NCBI GenBank assembly: GCA_003150405.1
Contig: QAMM01000016.1
Location: 1-64,000 of the forward strand
Length of the DNA: 64,000 bases
Origin: Clostridiales bacterium
GTDB taxonomy: Bacteria; Bacillota; Clostridia; Oscillospirales; Ruminococcaceae
Direction: 5' to 3'
In this document: piece by piece, positions 1 to 7,530 of the stretch
Layout: every line of letters starts with the position of its first letter
Position numbering within the stretch: position 1 is the first letter of the stretch
Notes under the pieces: generated by a model
Databases searched by the model: none
The model's input: the letters and a program-made list of their open reading frames with translations, nothing else
What the model was told of the DNA's origin: nothing
Made by a program: the position numbers and the translations under genes

Positions 1-499
1 TCGCCTCATACTCCGTCAGGATAGAGACGTAATACTTCCCGGATGGCTCTTGGCTGAATGTGACACTCTTAATTTGGTGGGTATCGGGTATCTGCCGGTG
101 GAACTTTACACGCACAAGCCCCATCTTAGGCAGTTTCAGGCAATTCCCAACCACAGCGATATTCCCTTTAATCCAGTTAGTCGTGTACGCCTTTCGGGAG
201 GACTTCTTACTCCGGAACTTCGGAAAACCGATGGACTTGTCACGGAAAAAGTTCTTGTAGGCGGTCTGCACTTGCAATTGTGCGTTGCACAGGGCTAAAG
301 AATCTACTTCCCGCAGGAACGGAAACTCCGCCTTGTACTGCGCTGGGGTGTTGTGGAGCATCTGGCTCGTTTCCTTGTAATGGGCAATTTTATCCGCAAG
401 CATACTGTTATAGACGAACCGGGCGCAACCTACTGTTTTAGCAAAGAGTACCCGCTGTTCTGCATTCGGCATAGCCCGGAATTTGTACGCTTTGTTCAT
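1..499 (-). CDS. TnpB-like RNA-guided nuclease / IS200-IS605 OrfB, C-terminus outside window
   Basis: Reading leftwards from the ATG at 497-499 there is an open frame of 166 codons that runs off the left edge. It begins MNKAYKFRAMPNAEQRVLF and contains the family's N-terminal GCARFVYN segment and a later PKMGLVRVKFHRQIP stretch. These match the helix-turn-helix and first wedge part of TnpB/OrfB proteins. The catalytic RuvC residues and zinc finger would lie outside the window. No TnpA is adjacent, so it looks like a TnpB-only element. It sits inside the right end of a second island copy, in the position of the gene that precedes 14987-15259 in the other copy. Confidence 0.85.
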   Translation of the reverse strand, partial: MNKAYKFRAMPNAEQRVLFAKTVGCARFVYNSMLADKIAHYKETSQMLHNTPAQYKAEFPFLREVDSLALCNAQLQVQTAYKNFFRDKSIGFPKFRSKKSSRKAYTTNWIKGNIAVVGNCLKLPKMGLVRVKFHRQIPDTHQIKSVTFSQEPSGKYYVSILTEYEA

Positions 500-606
500 A
501 AAATCACCTGCTTTTGGAGGATTTTACAAACGAATTATAGGACAAAAGAGGAAAATACGCAAGGAGGACGCAATTCATCCCACCACCTAAGAGGTGGGAG
601 ACTTCT
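1..606 (-). mobile_element. IS200/IS605-type (TnpB-only) element, partial
   Basis: The element comprises the tnpB start (499, reading left) and a left-end hairpin at 579-599 (CCCACC, loop with CTAAGA, GGTGGG). The same loop sequence recurs in the hairpin next to the second TnpB gene (4892-4908), so the two elements are related. The insertion lies in a homologue of the gene at 14781-14987: only its last ten codons survive at 619-651. The exact end of the element is not resolved; 606 is an estimate. Confidence 0.6.
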
Positions 607-618
607 TGCTAATTTATG

Positions 619-651
619 TTAAAACCAATAATCAATAGGGGGAAATCTTAA
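619..651 (+). pseudogene. 3' remnant of a gene homologous to 14781-14987
   Basis: The codons read LKPIINRGKS followed by a stop that overlaps the next ATG as TAATG. The same residues (QPIINRGKS) and the same TAATG coupling end the intact gene at 14781-14987. The upstream part has been replaced by the IS200/IS605 element on the left. Confidence 0.6.
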
Positions 652-926
652 TGTATTACCATGAGGCTATGGCTGAAGCAATCAAAAAGACCGATACAAA
701 TGATTTGTTGGAAGAAATCGGATGCAAGCTGGAAACGCTGTCCGGCCTCTGTGATGAACTATCTAAAAATTTTGACGAGCGGGAGCCGAATACAACCAAG
801 ATTCAATGCAATTATTACGCAATGCAGGCTTTGGCTTTTTGTATCAATGATTATTTGTTCAGCTTTAAAAATATGTTTGAAGAAGTCGAAGAAAGGGTAT
901 ATAAAACCCTTAAAAATCCCGCCTGA
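651..926 (+). CDS. Conserved small island protein (paralogue of 14987-15259)
   Basis: A 91-residue protein beginning MYYHEAMAEAIKKTDTNDL. Its first 16 residues and its ribosome binding region (AGGGGGAAATCTTA) are the same as those of the 90-residue protein at 14987-15259; after that the two diverge to moderate similarity. It is predicted mostly helical, without membrane segment or recognised domain. In both copies it is the last gene before the att repeat, so it marks the right end of a related integrative element. Function unknown. Confidence 0.75.
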   Translation: MYYHEAMAEAIKKTDTNDLLEEIGCKLETLSGLCDELSKNFDEREPNTTKIQCNYYAMQALAFCINDYLFSFKNMFEEVEERVYKTLKNPA

Positions 927-939
927 TTTTTGGTGTTTG

Positions 940-1155
940 TTTGGTGTTTATTTGGTGTTTATTCGTGCAAAAATAAACACCAAGCTACCATAATTTACCA
1001 ACAGCAAAAATCAACAAACCGCGCTATAATGGGCTTTTTGGCACTTTACAAAGCTCTGCAAAAGGCGAGTTTTCGCTTTCAAGTCCCGTCACTCGCACCA
1101 ATGAAAAACCTTGTAAAAGCCCATGAATAGGGCGTTTGCAAGGTTTTGTTTTTTG
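940..1155 (+). repeat. Left 216-bp direct repeat with att core (tRNA 3' end)
   Basis: Matches 15262-15477 over 216 bp with four mismatches that I can count. Positions 1078-1100 read as the 3' end of a tRNA: a TTCAAGT T-loop, a five-base stem strand, a seven-base acceptor strand, and a terminal A plus CCA. The partner strands are absent upstream, so no tRNA is encoded here. An inverted repeat (AAAACCTTGTAAA/GTTTGCAAGGTTTT, 1106-1147) followed by T's looks like the tRNA terminator. Upstream (940-985) are TTTGGTGTTT-type motifs in direct and inverted orientation, probable integrase arm sites. Confidence 0.85.
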
Positions 1156-1165
1156 CCATTTTCCT

Positions 1166-1190
1166 GATTTGGTGTTTGTTTGGTGTTTAT
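1166..1190 (+). promoter_or_regulatory. Putative integrase arm-type binding sites, left arm
   Basis: Two tandem TTTGGTGTTT motifs stand between the att core and the integrase stop. The same motif occurs as direct and inverted copies at 940-985 and 15262-15304, on the other side of each att core. Motif copies on both flanks of a core are the arrangement of arm-type sites for lambda/Tn916-class integrases; the role is inferred. Confidence 0.5.
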
Positions 1191-1255
1191 TGCATTAAAA
1201 AACGGATTTTTGCAAAGAGAAAAAGACGGGTGCTTTTGGTGGGCATCCGTCTTTT

Positions 1256-2437
1256 TTATGCCTGTTTTTCCCGCCCGAACTGGATTTGATTGGCGATTGC
1301 TTCGCTTGCTCTGGCCTGCGCTTCTGCCATCGTATGGGCGTATATGTTCATCGTGGTGCTGGCCTGTGAATGACCGAGGGAAGCCGACACGGTTTTTATA
1401 TCAATACCGCTGTTTATCATCAAAGAGGCATTGAGGTGCCGGAAAGCGTGCAGGCCAAGGAAGCGCATATCGTGAGCGGCGCAGAACCGTTTCAACCATT
1501 CATACGGTGTGTTCGGGTGCATTGGGTTGCCGTCCCACGCCGTAAAGAGCCGCCCGCATTCCTTCCACTTGTCGCCCAGCTTTTCCCGCTCTGCCGCCTG
1601 TTCTTCCCGGTGAATCCGCAGAAGGGTAAACACCGAATCGGGTAGCTTCAATGAGCGGGACGACATTTTTGTTTTTGGCGTATCGGTAAAAACGCCCTTG
1701 CCGGTTGTGTATAGAGACGACCGCCGGACGTTTATAACATGGCTTTCAAAGTCAATGTCGCCCCATTCAAGGCCGAGCAGTTCAGCCCGCCGGAATCCGC
1801 CGTAAATGGCGAGCACAATGAAGGTGCGGTATTTTATGGGCGCATCCTCCAAAAGCTCCAAAAGCCGCTGCGTTTCGCTTAACGAATAGCATTTGATTTC
1901 CTTTTCGTTCAGCTTTGGCAAGACCACCCGACGGCATGGATTTTCCGGTATCATGCCCATGAGGACGGCGTAATTGAGCACCGAAGAAATAAAGCTGAGA
2001 TAATGGCGGATTGTTTTGGGACTCAGTTTGCTGCCGTTTTTCTGGTTTATCCCGTTTTCGCCAAGATTGTTGATAAATTCCTGTATTTGCCGGGGCTTTA
2101 AACGGTCAATGCGTATATGCCCGATTGCTGCGTATGTGCGCCCGGTGAGCTGCCGCCAACGGTCGCGGGTGCGTTCTTTCAGGTTGGTTTGTGCATATTC
2201 TTTGAACCACTGTTCTGCGAAGTCCTCAAACTTTATAGCGCCGTCGCCTACCAGCCCGCTGCGGGCTTTTTCCTCAAACAAAACCGACCGCCGTTGCAGT
2301 TCCCGCTCAATCTGCTTTTTGGTCATGCCCGGCTCTGGCTTCCACGTTGTGGAGCGCCGCACCTGCTTTCCCTGCGCATTGTAGCCGCATGAAACCGTTA
2401 TGCGGTAGGTGTCATTCCTCTTCGTTATCGTTGGCAT
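1256..2437 (-). CDS. int: Tyrosine recombinase (site-specific integrase)
   Basis: 393 residues. The protein catalyses integration and excision at the flanking tRNA-derived att repeats. The N-terminal part (about 1-60, basic, MPTITKRNDTYRITVSCGYN) resembles AP2-like arm-DNA binding domains. The SAM-like core-binding domain covers about 70-170. The catalytic domain shows the first Arg in GGFRRAEL, the HAFRH box (His-x-x-Arg), the LGHS histidine and the nucleophile Tyr in MNIYAH. It starts 12 bp after the end of the repressor gene upstream of it on the same strand, so both may be co-transcribed. Length and motif order fit Tn916/phage-type integrases of Firmicutes elements. Confidence 0.95.
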   Translation of the reverse strand: MPTITKRNDTYRITVSCGYNAQGKQVRRSTTWKPEPGMTKKQIERELQRRSVLFEEKARSGLVGDGAIKFEDFAEQWFKEYAQTNLKERTRDRWRQLTGRTYAAIGHIRIDRLKPRQIQEFINNLGENGINQKNGSKLSPKTIRHYLSFISSVLNYAVLMGMIPENPCRRVVLPKLNEKEIKCYSLSETQRLLELLEDAPIKYRTFIVLAIYGGFRRAELLGLEWGDIDFESHVINVRRSSLYTTGKGVFTDTPKTKMSSRSLKLPDSVFTLLRIHREEQAAEREKLGDKWKECGRLFTAWDGNPMHPNTPYEWLKRFCAAHDMRFLGLHAFRHLNASLMINSGIDIKTVSASLGHSQASTTMNIYAHTMAEAQARASEAIANQIQFGREKQA

Positions 2438-2449
2438 GATGTGTCACCC

Positions 2450-3019
2450 TTAAAATGGCGTTTCGCCGTCGTAGAGTTCTTTGGGTGCTGAGGTTTTTTT
2501 TACTAAAAGATAATATCTATCATTTGAATTGTATAGGCCATTTACCGCCGCATTATATAGGTCGTCAGATAAAACGCCATTCTTTTTAAGCGAAAACAGC
2601 GTATCAAGATTTTTATAGAAATCGATAACCCCATTTTGTCCAAATTTTAAAAACAAGTTATTAAACCCGAATTTATCTTTTTCAATAGAACTGCTGCAAA
2701 TATTGTTATCACATAAAAACGCTATCATTTTCAAAATGTCGTTCGTCCAGATGCATTTGTTCCCTGCTTCATCTTCCCAAATAAGATTATTATAGTTAAT
2801 CTCTTTAGGTTGAGCGGTTTCAGTTCCGCACAACCAATCTAAAGACACATTTGTCTTTTCGGCAATTTTCTGCGCTATGTCCAAATCGGGTACGCGGTTT
2901 CCTTTTTCGTATGCCGAAATACTGGACGGGGTTAAGCCGACCAGTTCCGCAAATTCCTTTTGTGTCATCTTGTTTTCTATCCGAAGCTGCCGTAAACGCT
3001 CTCCAAAACGGTTTCCCAT
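2450..3019 (-). CDS. XRE-family phage-type repressor
   Basis: 189 residues. Residues 6-62 form a Cro/C1-type helix-turn-helix (FGERLRQLRIENKMTQKEFAELVG then SISAYEKGNRVPD). The rest is a divergent, hydrophilic domain without the Ser/Lys autoprotease signature of LexA-like repressors, so induction by RecA self-cleavage is not indicated. It is divergent from the small gene at 3277 and directly upstream of the integrase, the usual position of the element's master repressor. The target genes are inferred, not shown. Confidence 0.85.
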   Translation of the reverse strand: MGNRFGERLRQLRIENKMTQKEFAELVGLTPSSISAYEKGNRVPDLDIAQKIAEKTNVSLDWLCGTETAQPKEINYNNLIWEDEAGNKCIWTNDILKMIAFLCDNNICSSSIEKDKFGFNNLFLKFGQNGVIDFYKNLDTLFSLKKNGVLSDDLYNAAVNGLYNSNDRYYLLVKKTSAPKELYDGETPF

Positions 3020-3053
3020 ACAAAAACCACCTTTTATACTTTATGTTGTTCTT

Positions 3054-3082
3054 ATTATAAAACAGTGATATTTTTTTTGCAA
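3054..3082 (-). promoter_or_regulatory. Promoter for repressor/integrase
   Basis: On the minus strand a TTGCAA -35 (3077-3082) and a perfect TATAAT -10 (3054-3059) are separated by 17 bp. They lie about 35-60 bp upstream of the repressor start. Confidence 0.6.
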
Positions 3083-3276
3083 TAGTTAGTTTATGCCGTT
3101 TTGTTCTGATTTGGTTCGGATTTATTCTATTTTGATGCGGTTTAGCTCGTTTTTGCATAAATAATTAAACATAAGTGTGATTTTGGATTTTATAATTTTA
3201 AATATTCAACTGTTGTTTTTTATCGTCAAACGTGTTAAAATAAAAGTGCAAGAATAAAAAGTGGAGGTGACACCCC

Positions 3277-3456
3277 ATGAAAACCCAAACAAAAGAAAAA
3301 GGGCGTACAGCTTCCCCGTCAAAGTTAGCCTGTGCGCCCTATCCCGAAACAGCCCACGCAATACGGAGCCGTCCCGCTCCTATTGTACCACAAAACAAGA
3401 TGAATAGGAGTATTATTTTGTCAACTACTCCCGCTTGTAGAAGCGGGAGCTTGTAA
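3277..3456 (+). CDS. Small basic ORF with 3' end supplied by an inserted IS element
   Basis: A 59-codon frame starts MKTQTKEKGRTASPSK behind an excellent site (GGAGGTGACACCCC, then ATG). It is transcribed divergently from the repressor, where Cro-like or leader genes of such elements usually lie. From about codon 50 it runs into the terminal hairpin (3428-3449) of an IS200/IS605-type element, so its native C-terminus is probably lost. No domain recognised. A possible promoter (TTGTTT, 17 bp, TAAAAT) lies just upstream. Confidence 0.5.
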   Translation: MKTQTKEKGRTASPSKLACAPYPETAHAIRSRPAPIVPQNKMNRSIILSTTPACRSGSL

Positions 3457-4925
3457 GTCAGAGAAGCATAGGTAGTAACGACATTGCAAGATGTCTCCCT
3501 AATTCTGCCTACATCATCGGGCAGTTGACAATGCCCGTTTTACCAAAGAGATTTACTCTGAGGTATTTGTTATTCTTTCGTAGCGAGGATGGTTATCTCC
3601 AGAAATCCACATCGTACCGAGAAGCTGTATATTCATTGCACCGATTCGGTCATCATTGGATTTGTAGCCGCATTGACAACTATACAGATGCTTGTGGTGG
3701 TTACGGTTCTCCTTGTGGATTGTGCCGCATTTCGGGCAGTGCTGAGATGTGTATTTTGCCGAGATTTTCAACACTTCTGAGCGATTTTCGTGAGTCTTAT
3801 AGGTCAAAAACTGCTCTAACTGATAGAAACTCCAGCTTCTCAGGTCGTAATTTTGTTTTGCGGTTCTGGAGAGATTCGATTCTTCAAAGTTCACGCCAGT
3901 CAAATCTTCCAGCACAAATAACGTATCCTTGCCATATTTCTCAACGAGTGTCTTAGAAATCTGATGGTTTACATCGGACATCCAACGGTTCTCTCGTCCC
4001 GAAATGGCTTTTAGTCTACGCTTTGCGGATTTTGTACCTTTAGATTGGAGCTGACGGCGAACCTCTTGAAATTTGTGTCTTTTAGCTGCTATTTTCTTGC
4101 CAGAAACAAATTCTGTTTTACCCTGTTCATCATAGCTGACAGTTAGGAACCGCAAGCCACGGTCAATGCCGACAACGTGACGGACGTTCTCTTTATGAAA
4201 ATCTTCAACAGCTTTAGTAACAGGGATATGCAAATACCACAGACCTTTGAGTTCGACCAGCTTCGCGGTGCCGAGGCTCCACGAACCATCGAGATATTCA
4301 GCGAAATGTTTGCCTTCAAAAGTGCATTTGGTTCGTTTACCAAGCGTATTGATGGATAGGGTTTGCCCATCATCGACAAAGCTATAATCACGATTGCGAA
4401 CCAAGTCTGCTTGTGGACGGCTGAAAAATACAGGTTTCCAGAGCCATTCAAGCGTTTTAGTAATGTATTTCCAGTTGCCATTCTCATTTTTGTATTTGAA
4501 TGGATTTTGAAATAGCTGCTCTTTGACCGTTTTGTATCGTGCGATAGCTGTCTTAATGGATGATTGTGCGAGTTGTGACTTTAAGCCAAACTGACTACGA
4601 AGGTCGTTGTACAGCTCCTTGTTGAGGCTTTGATAAGCCAAGTTAAACTGATTGTCGAAGATGTGTTGTGACACAAAGTTGCAAGCCTGGCGATACTGCT
4701 CAGTCATCTGACAAAGCAAAGTCTCCTGTTCCGGGGAAACATTGATGCGAAGTTTCATGATTTTGGTTAGGTCGGACATTTTTATCACCTGCCTTTCTAA
4801 GAAATCATATTACTTTCATCAATAATATTATATCATATATTTTGCTGAGAATCTAGCATTTAAGAAAGCGAGGTGTAGCGGGCATTCCTCCCCGACCTAA
4901 GAGGTCGGAGTATCCTGCCCGCATT
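3425..4925 (-). mobile_element. IS200/IS605-type TnpB-only element
   Basis: Contains a full-length tnpB (3553-4779) and no tnpA. Both ends carry subterminal hairpins: CTCCCGCTT/AAGCGGGAG at 3428-3449 on the 3' side and CCGACC/GGTCGG at 4892-4908 on the 5' side. No terminal inverted repeats or target duplication are seen, as expected for this family. The 3' side (3425-3552, minus strand) is where the guide (omega) RNA of TnpB would be encoded. Ends are estimated from the hairpins. Confidence 0.7.
3553..4779 (-). CDS. tnpB: TnpB RNA-guided endonuclease (IS605 OrfB family)
   Basis: 408 residues from ATG 4779, which has AGGTGAT five bases upstream; a GTG at 4788 would add three residues. TnpB proteins are omega-RNA-guided nucleases that promote retention of IS200/IS605 elements. 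RuvC residues are visible: Asp in VGIDRGLRF, Glu in FVLEDLTG and Asp in NDDRIGAMN. A zinc finger CPKCG...CQCG lies between the last two. The N-terminal part (KLRINVSPEQETLL, QYRQACNFVSQ) fits the HTH domain. All key residues are present, so it is probably active. Confidence 0.93.
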   Translation of the reverse strand: MSDLTKIMKLRINVSPEQETLLCQMTEQYRQACNFVSQHIFDNQFNLAYQSLNKELYNDLRSQFGLKSQLAQSSIKTAIARYKTVKEQLFQNPFKYKNENGNWKYITKTLEWLWKPVFFSRPQADLVRNRDYSFVDDGQTLSINTLGKRTKCTFEGKHFAEYLDGSWSLGTAKLVELKGLWYLHIPVTKAVEDFHKENVRHVVGIDRGLRFLTVSYDEQGKTEFVSGKKIAAKRHKFQEVRRQLQSKGTKSAKRRLKAISGRENRWMSDVNHQISKTLVEKYGKDTLFVLEDLTGVNFEESNLSRTAKQNYDLRSWSFYQLEQFLTYKTHENRSEVLKISAKYTSQHCPKCGTIHKENRNHHKHLYSCQCGYKSNDDRIGAMNIQLLGTMWISGDNHPRYERITNTSE

Positions 4926-4928
4926 TAG

Positions 4929-5111
4929 ATGAAAATTTGTAATCAGGATATCCGAAATGAAATCAAGGAAGCTGGCCTTTGTTTGTGGCATATTTCAGAT
5001 AAGTTAGGAATAAGCGATACATATTTCAGCAAAAAGCTCCGCTATGAGTTTTCCCCGGAGAAAAAAGCGGAAATCCGCGCCATCATTGCCGAGCTGAGAA
5101 CAGAGGAGTAA
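4929..5111 (+). CDS. Small HTH-like protein of integrative elements
   Basis: 60 residues, MKICNQDIRNEIKEAGLCLW then HISDKLGISDTYFSKKLR. The helix-turn-helix pattern (LWHISDKLGISDTYFSKKLR) is typical of very small DNA-binding proteins found near the regulatory end of clostridial conjugative elements. It follows directly after the IS element, which probably separated it from its original promoter and from the gene at 3277. Next gene starts 5 bp downstream. Confidence 0.6.
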   Translation: MKICNQDIRNEIKEAGLCLWHISDKLGISDTYFSKKLRYEFSPEKKAEIRAIIAELRTEE

Positions 5112-5116
5112 CAGCC

Positions 5117-5401
5117 ATGCTGACGAAAGTTGAGAAAGAAACCATCATCACATATAACGAAGCGGAATCGACAGCAGATGTATTCACGTACAATAAGGCT
5201 TTAATCAGAAAACTTGAAAAGTTGTGCGTAGAATACCCGCAAGAGTTCAAAAACATCGTGAATATTGGGGACGGAAGCAAGTCTTTTGTCGTTCCTAAGA
5301 AATATGTCAAGGTAACGGCACCTCATAAAATTAACGAAAAAACCCGTAAAAAAATGGCAGAAATGGCGAAGCGGCTAAACGAAAGAAAGGCGGGTGAATA
5401 A
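5117..5401 (+). CDS. Conserved hypothetical island protein
   Basis: 94 residues (MLTKVEKETIITYNEAESTA...). The start follows GAGGAGTAACAGCC. The C-terminus is basic and helical (KTRKKMAEMAKRLNERKAGE). The middle contains a VPKKYVKVTAP segment. Proteins of this look recur in Firmicutes integrative elements, but I know no function for them. It lies in a run of closely packed small genes (4929-5918), probably one operon. Confidence 0.65.
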   Translation: MLTKVEKETIITYNEAESTADVFTYNKALIRKLEKLCVEYPQEFKNIVNIGDGSKSFVVPKKYVKVTAPHKINEKTRKKMAEMAKRLNERKAGE

Positions 5402-5402
5402 T

Positions 5403-5639
5403 ATGGCACTTCCCAGAATGCGCTTGATTAAAGAATGCGTTGCCGAGCTGAAAGCCCTTGACCCGCATACAGCAGTTACAGAGTATTATTTGAGGAGGCT
5501 TGTAAAATCAGGGAAGTTCCCGGTTGTAATGGCTGGAAATAAAGCACTTATCAATTTTGACAGCCTTTTGGACTACCTTTCTAACCCCGTACCGGATACA
5601 GAACCGAGCGGGACAATCCGGCGGGTGGCTGAAAGGTAG
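5403..5639 (+). CDS. Excisionase-family / MerR-like HTH DNA-binding protein
   Basis: 78 residues from ATG 5403, chosen because GGCGGGTGA lies at the right distance; a GTG at 5394 would add three residues. The segment TEYYLRRLVKSGKFPVVMAG followed by NKALINFDSLLDYL is the winged-helix pattern of excisionase-type (HTH_17) proteins. In an integrated element the natural role is recombination directionality for the integrase or regulation; neither is shown here. Confidence 0.65.
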   Translation: MALPRMRLIKECVAELKALDPHTAVTEYYLRRLVKSGKFPVVMAGNKALINFDSLLDYLSNPVPDTEPSGTIRRVAER

Positions 5640-5918
5640 GTGAAAACTGTGGGGCATGAAAAACGGCCGGCATGGTTTAAAATGTTTCGAAACCAAAAAG
5701 CGTTAATAGACAGCGTGCCAAATGAAAGCGCTGGTAAAGCGATAAAAGCTGTTTTTCAGTATTTTGAAAACGGTGAAGTAGTTGAAATGGACGCGCTTGA
5801 ATTTGCTGTCTTTTCCTCAATTAAACCCTATGTAGATGAAAGTATGGAAGATTACGAAAAGGCGATTGAAACTGGAAAAGCTGGAGCGGGTAAACGCTGG
5901 AAACCCAAGAATGAATAG
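5640..5918 (+). CDS. DUF6291-like phage/element protein, C-terminus possibly frameshifted
   Basis: 92 residues from GTG 5640 (a GTG at 5649 is equally possible). Features are a WFKMFRNQKALIDSVPNESA start, an AIKAVFQYFENGEVVEMD segment and an AGAGKRW end, which resemble DUF6291 proteins found upstream of replication genes in phages and integrative elements. These usually continue into a proline-rich, then Glu/Thr-rich, linker. Here such a linker (PPIGPLWPPIGPLW, ETETEAE) is present right after the stop, but in another frame (see the repeat at 5919). Confidence 0.55.
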   Translation: MKTVGHEKRPAWFKMFRNQKALIDSVPNESAGKAIKAVFQYFENGEVVEMDALEFAVFSSIKPYVDESMEDYEKAIETGKAGAGKRWKPKNE

Positions 5919-5990
5919 GCCCCCTATAGGCCCCCTATGGCCCCCTATAGGCCCCCTATGGTACCCTATAGGGGGCCTTAGAGAAGCAGA
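5919..5990 (+). repeat. GC-rich tandem repeat, unit about ATAGGCCCCCT
   Basis: Alternating units of TATAGGCCCCC and TATGGCCCCC run to a final TATAGGGGGCC that is inverted, so the 3' end can fold back on the earlier units. A purine tract of AGAAGCAGAAACAGAAACAG type follows. In frame +1 relative to the upstream gene it encodes PPIGPLW repeats and then ETETEAE. Confidence 0.6.
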
Positions 5991-6148
5991 AGCAGAAACA
6001 GAAACAGAAGCAGAGGTTATTTATAAGGGAATAAAGAAAAAAAGGAAAAAAGGGGGAGAAGGGATTTTTCAAAATCTTATTGTGCCTTGCGTAGTAGGAC
6101 TACTACACCACTACCGGAATGTTCCAGTACCGGTAAAGGAGAATAAAA

Positions 6149-6517
6149 ATGCTGTTTGATTTTGACAGGTTTACTATCAGTGTAAAACTTGCATACAGGC
6201 GTTGTTATGAACCCATTTATACGCTTGATGAGGTTTTACAGGTGTTTAGGTATTATTTTGGTACTTATGAATATATTTTGGGGAAAGCACACCCAGTAAT
6301 TAACCTGCGGCAGATTGCTGATATTATCAATAAAATGCCGTATGTTTTGGATGATGCCGAACAAACATTACAGCCTGATATTGACCCGGCTTGCTATGAA
6401 GCAATGATAGACCAGCATTTTAATACCGTATATAACGGCGGTAATTGCGACTATAACATTAATCACTTTTTCAGTGGGAGGATTAGGGACATGCGGTATT
6501 ATGAAACTTGTTACTAA
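6149..6517 (+). CDS. Conserved hypothetical protein of integrative-element replication block
   Basis: 122 residues starting MLFDFDRFTISVKLAYRRCY, with a good GGAG site. Aromatic-rich and acidic; it ends CDYNINHFFSGRIRDMRYYE. Proteins with this NINHFFSG...YE ending are commonly encoded beside replisome organiser genes of Firmicutes elements. No enzymatic motif is recognised. It overlaps the next frame by 17 bp. Confidence 0.6.
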   Translation: MLFDFDRFTISVKLAYRRCYEPIYTLDEVLQVFRYYFGTYEYILGKAHPVINLRQIADIINKMPYVLDDAEQTLQPDIDPACYEAMIDQHFNTVYNGGNCDYNINHFFSGRIRDMRYYETCY

Positions 6518-6992
6518 ACTACCGGTGGAGCAAATCCGCGCTTACTGCCTGGAACACAACAACGGCATAGACCCACAGCGGTTGAAAGGGCTTTCGGAAG
6601 CAACCATACAGAAAACGCTTGCAGATTTGGCGACCATAGGCTGTATTCGCCTTTACACAGTAGAAGGCGAATCCTACTTCTGTTTTCCAAACTGGAGCGT
6701 TCATCAAAGAGTGCAAACCAAGAAGTCAAAATTTCCTGCCCCTGTGGAAAATATAAATCCACCGTTATCCACCGTGACTCACGGTGAGTCACCGCCTGAA
6801 TCCAATCCAATCCGAATCCAATCCGAATCCGAATCCAATCCAAAAGGCGCGGTGTTTGCAAACCCGGAACTGCAGGCGGCGCTTGACGGCTTTATTGAGA
6901 TGCGAAAAGCCATTGAAAAGCCGTTGACCGACCGCGCCCTGAGCATGGTGTTAAACAAACTGGACAAGCTCGCCGGAGCGCACGCCGGATGA
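6501..6992 (+). CDS. Replisome-organiser-like winged-helix protein, probably truncated
   Basis: 163 residues from ATG 6501. Residues 20-75 (GLSEATIQKTLADLATIGCI, then EGESYFCFPNWSVHQRVQ and KKSKFPAP) match the winged-helix part of phage-type replication initiators. A low-complexity linker of repeated SNPIRIQSESES type follows, then a C-terminal domain start (LQAALDGFIEMRKAIEKPLT). The C-terminus stops early; a -1/+1 shifted frame continues TPDEKSIYERMRE to a TAATG junction with the next remnant. The N-terminus is also shorter than usual. Probably a decayed gene. Confidence 0.5.
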   Translation: MKLVTKLPVEQIRAYCLEHNNGIDPQRLKGLSEATIQKTLADLATIGCIRLYTVEGESYFCFPNWSVHQRVQTKKSKFPAPVENINPPLSTVTHGESPPESNPIRIQSESESNPKGAVFANPELQAALDGFIEMRKAIEKPLTDRALSMVLNKLDKLAGAHAG

Positions 6993-7022
6993 AAAATCCA
7001 TTTACGAGAGGATGCGGGAGTA

Positions 7023-7148
7023 ATGCCCTATGAACTCAGACGCGATGATATTTACGGGCTGGCCTCCAAGCTGGGCGCAGAGGTGCGGGAAAAACCAAAT
7101 GCTTTTCCTAAAAGCAAACGAAAGCAAAAAAACCAAATGCTTTTTTGA
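7023..7148 (+). pseudogene. N-terminal remnant of a CHC2/Toprim primase-like gene
   Basis: The first 24 codons read MPYELRRDDIYGLASKLGAE then VREK. I recognise this start from large primase-like proteins of conjugative elements, whose zinc finger should follow. From codon 25 the frame becomes a repetitive AAATGCTTTT/AAAAGC sequence and stops at codon 42. A deletion therefore joins the primase start to unrelated DNA at about 7095. Confidence 0.5.
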
Positions 7149-7530
7149 AAAGCGAAAAAAGCAAATGCTTTCAACAACCTTGCAAGGGTGTAACGAAACG
7201 CGACACCCTTACCGACGGGCGAACAAATCGTTATGCCGTCATCTGGTTGCCCCCCTGTTGCTCCGCAAGCGGTTTGCCTTCTTCCTCAGTGGCGTGGGTA
7301 ACCTTTTCCAACTCTGGGGCTGGTTTTTGAAAAAGGGGCAGAATTTTAGCCCGCTCAAAAATAAGCAGCGGTCAGCGATACCCTGTTTTAAGGCAACATC
7401 CCTGTAATGCCCGGTACAAGCCCCCCATGCCGAAAAATACGCCCTTTGCTGTTTGGTGCAGTCGCGTGGGTCCAAGACATTCCCGGTATTCGGTACGTGT
7501 GTGCGGGTGTTGCCTCTGTTATAGCAGACT
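7149..7530. other. Intergenic stretch without convincing gene
   Basis: Starts with short inverted repeats (AAAGCAAATGCTTT type, 7120-7170) and GGGTGT...ACACCC (7188-7210). A minus-strand frame at 7239-7649 of 136 codons has no recognised domain, no clear ribosome binding site, and runs through the hairpin region. I consider it non-coding or decayed. Confidence 0.4.

Noticed and set aside
1078..1100. tRNA gene
   Set aside because: Only the T-loop, the 3' acceptor strand and CCA are present; the D-arm, anticodon arm and pairing strands are absent. It is a tRNA 3'-end copy in an att repeat.
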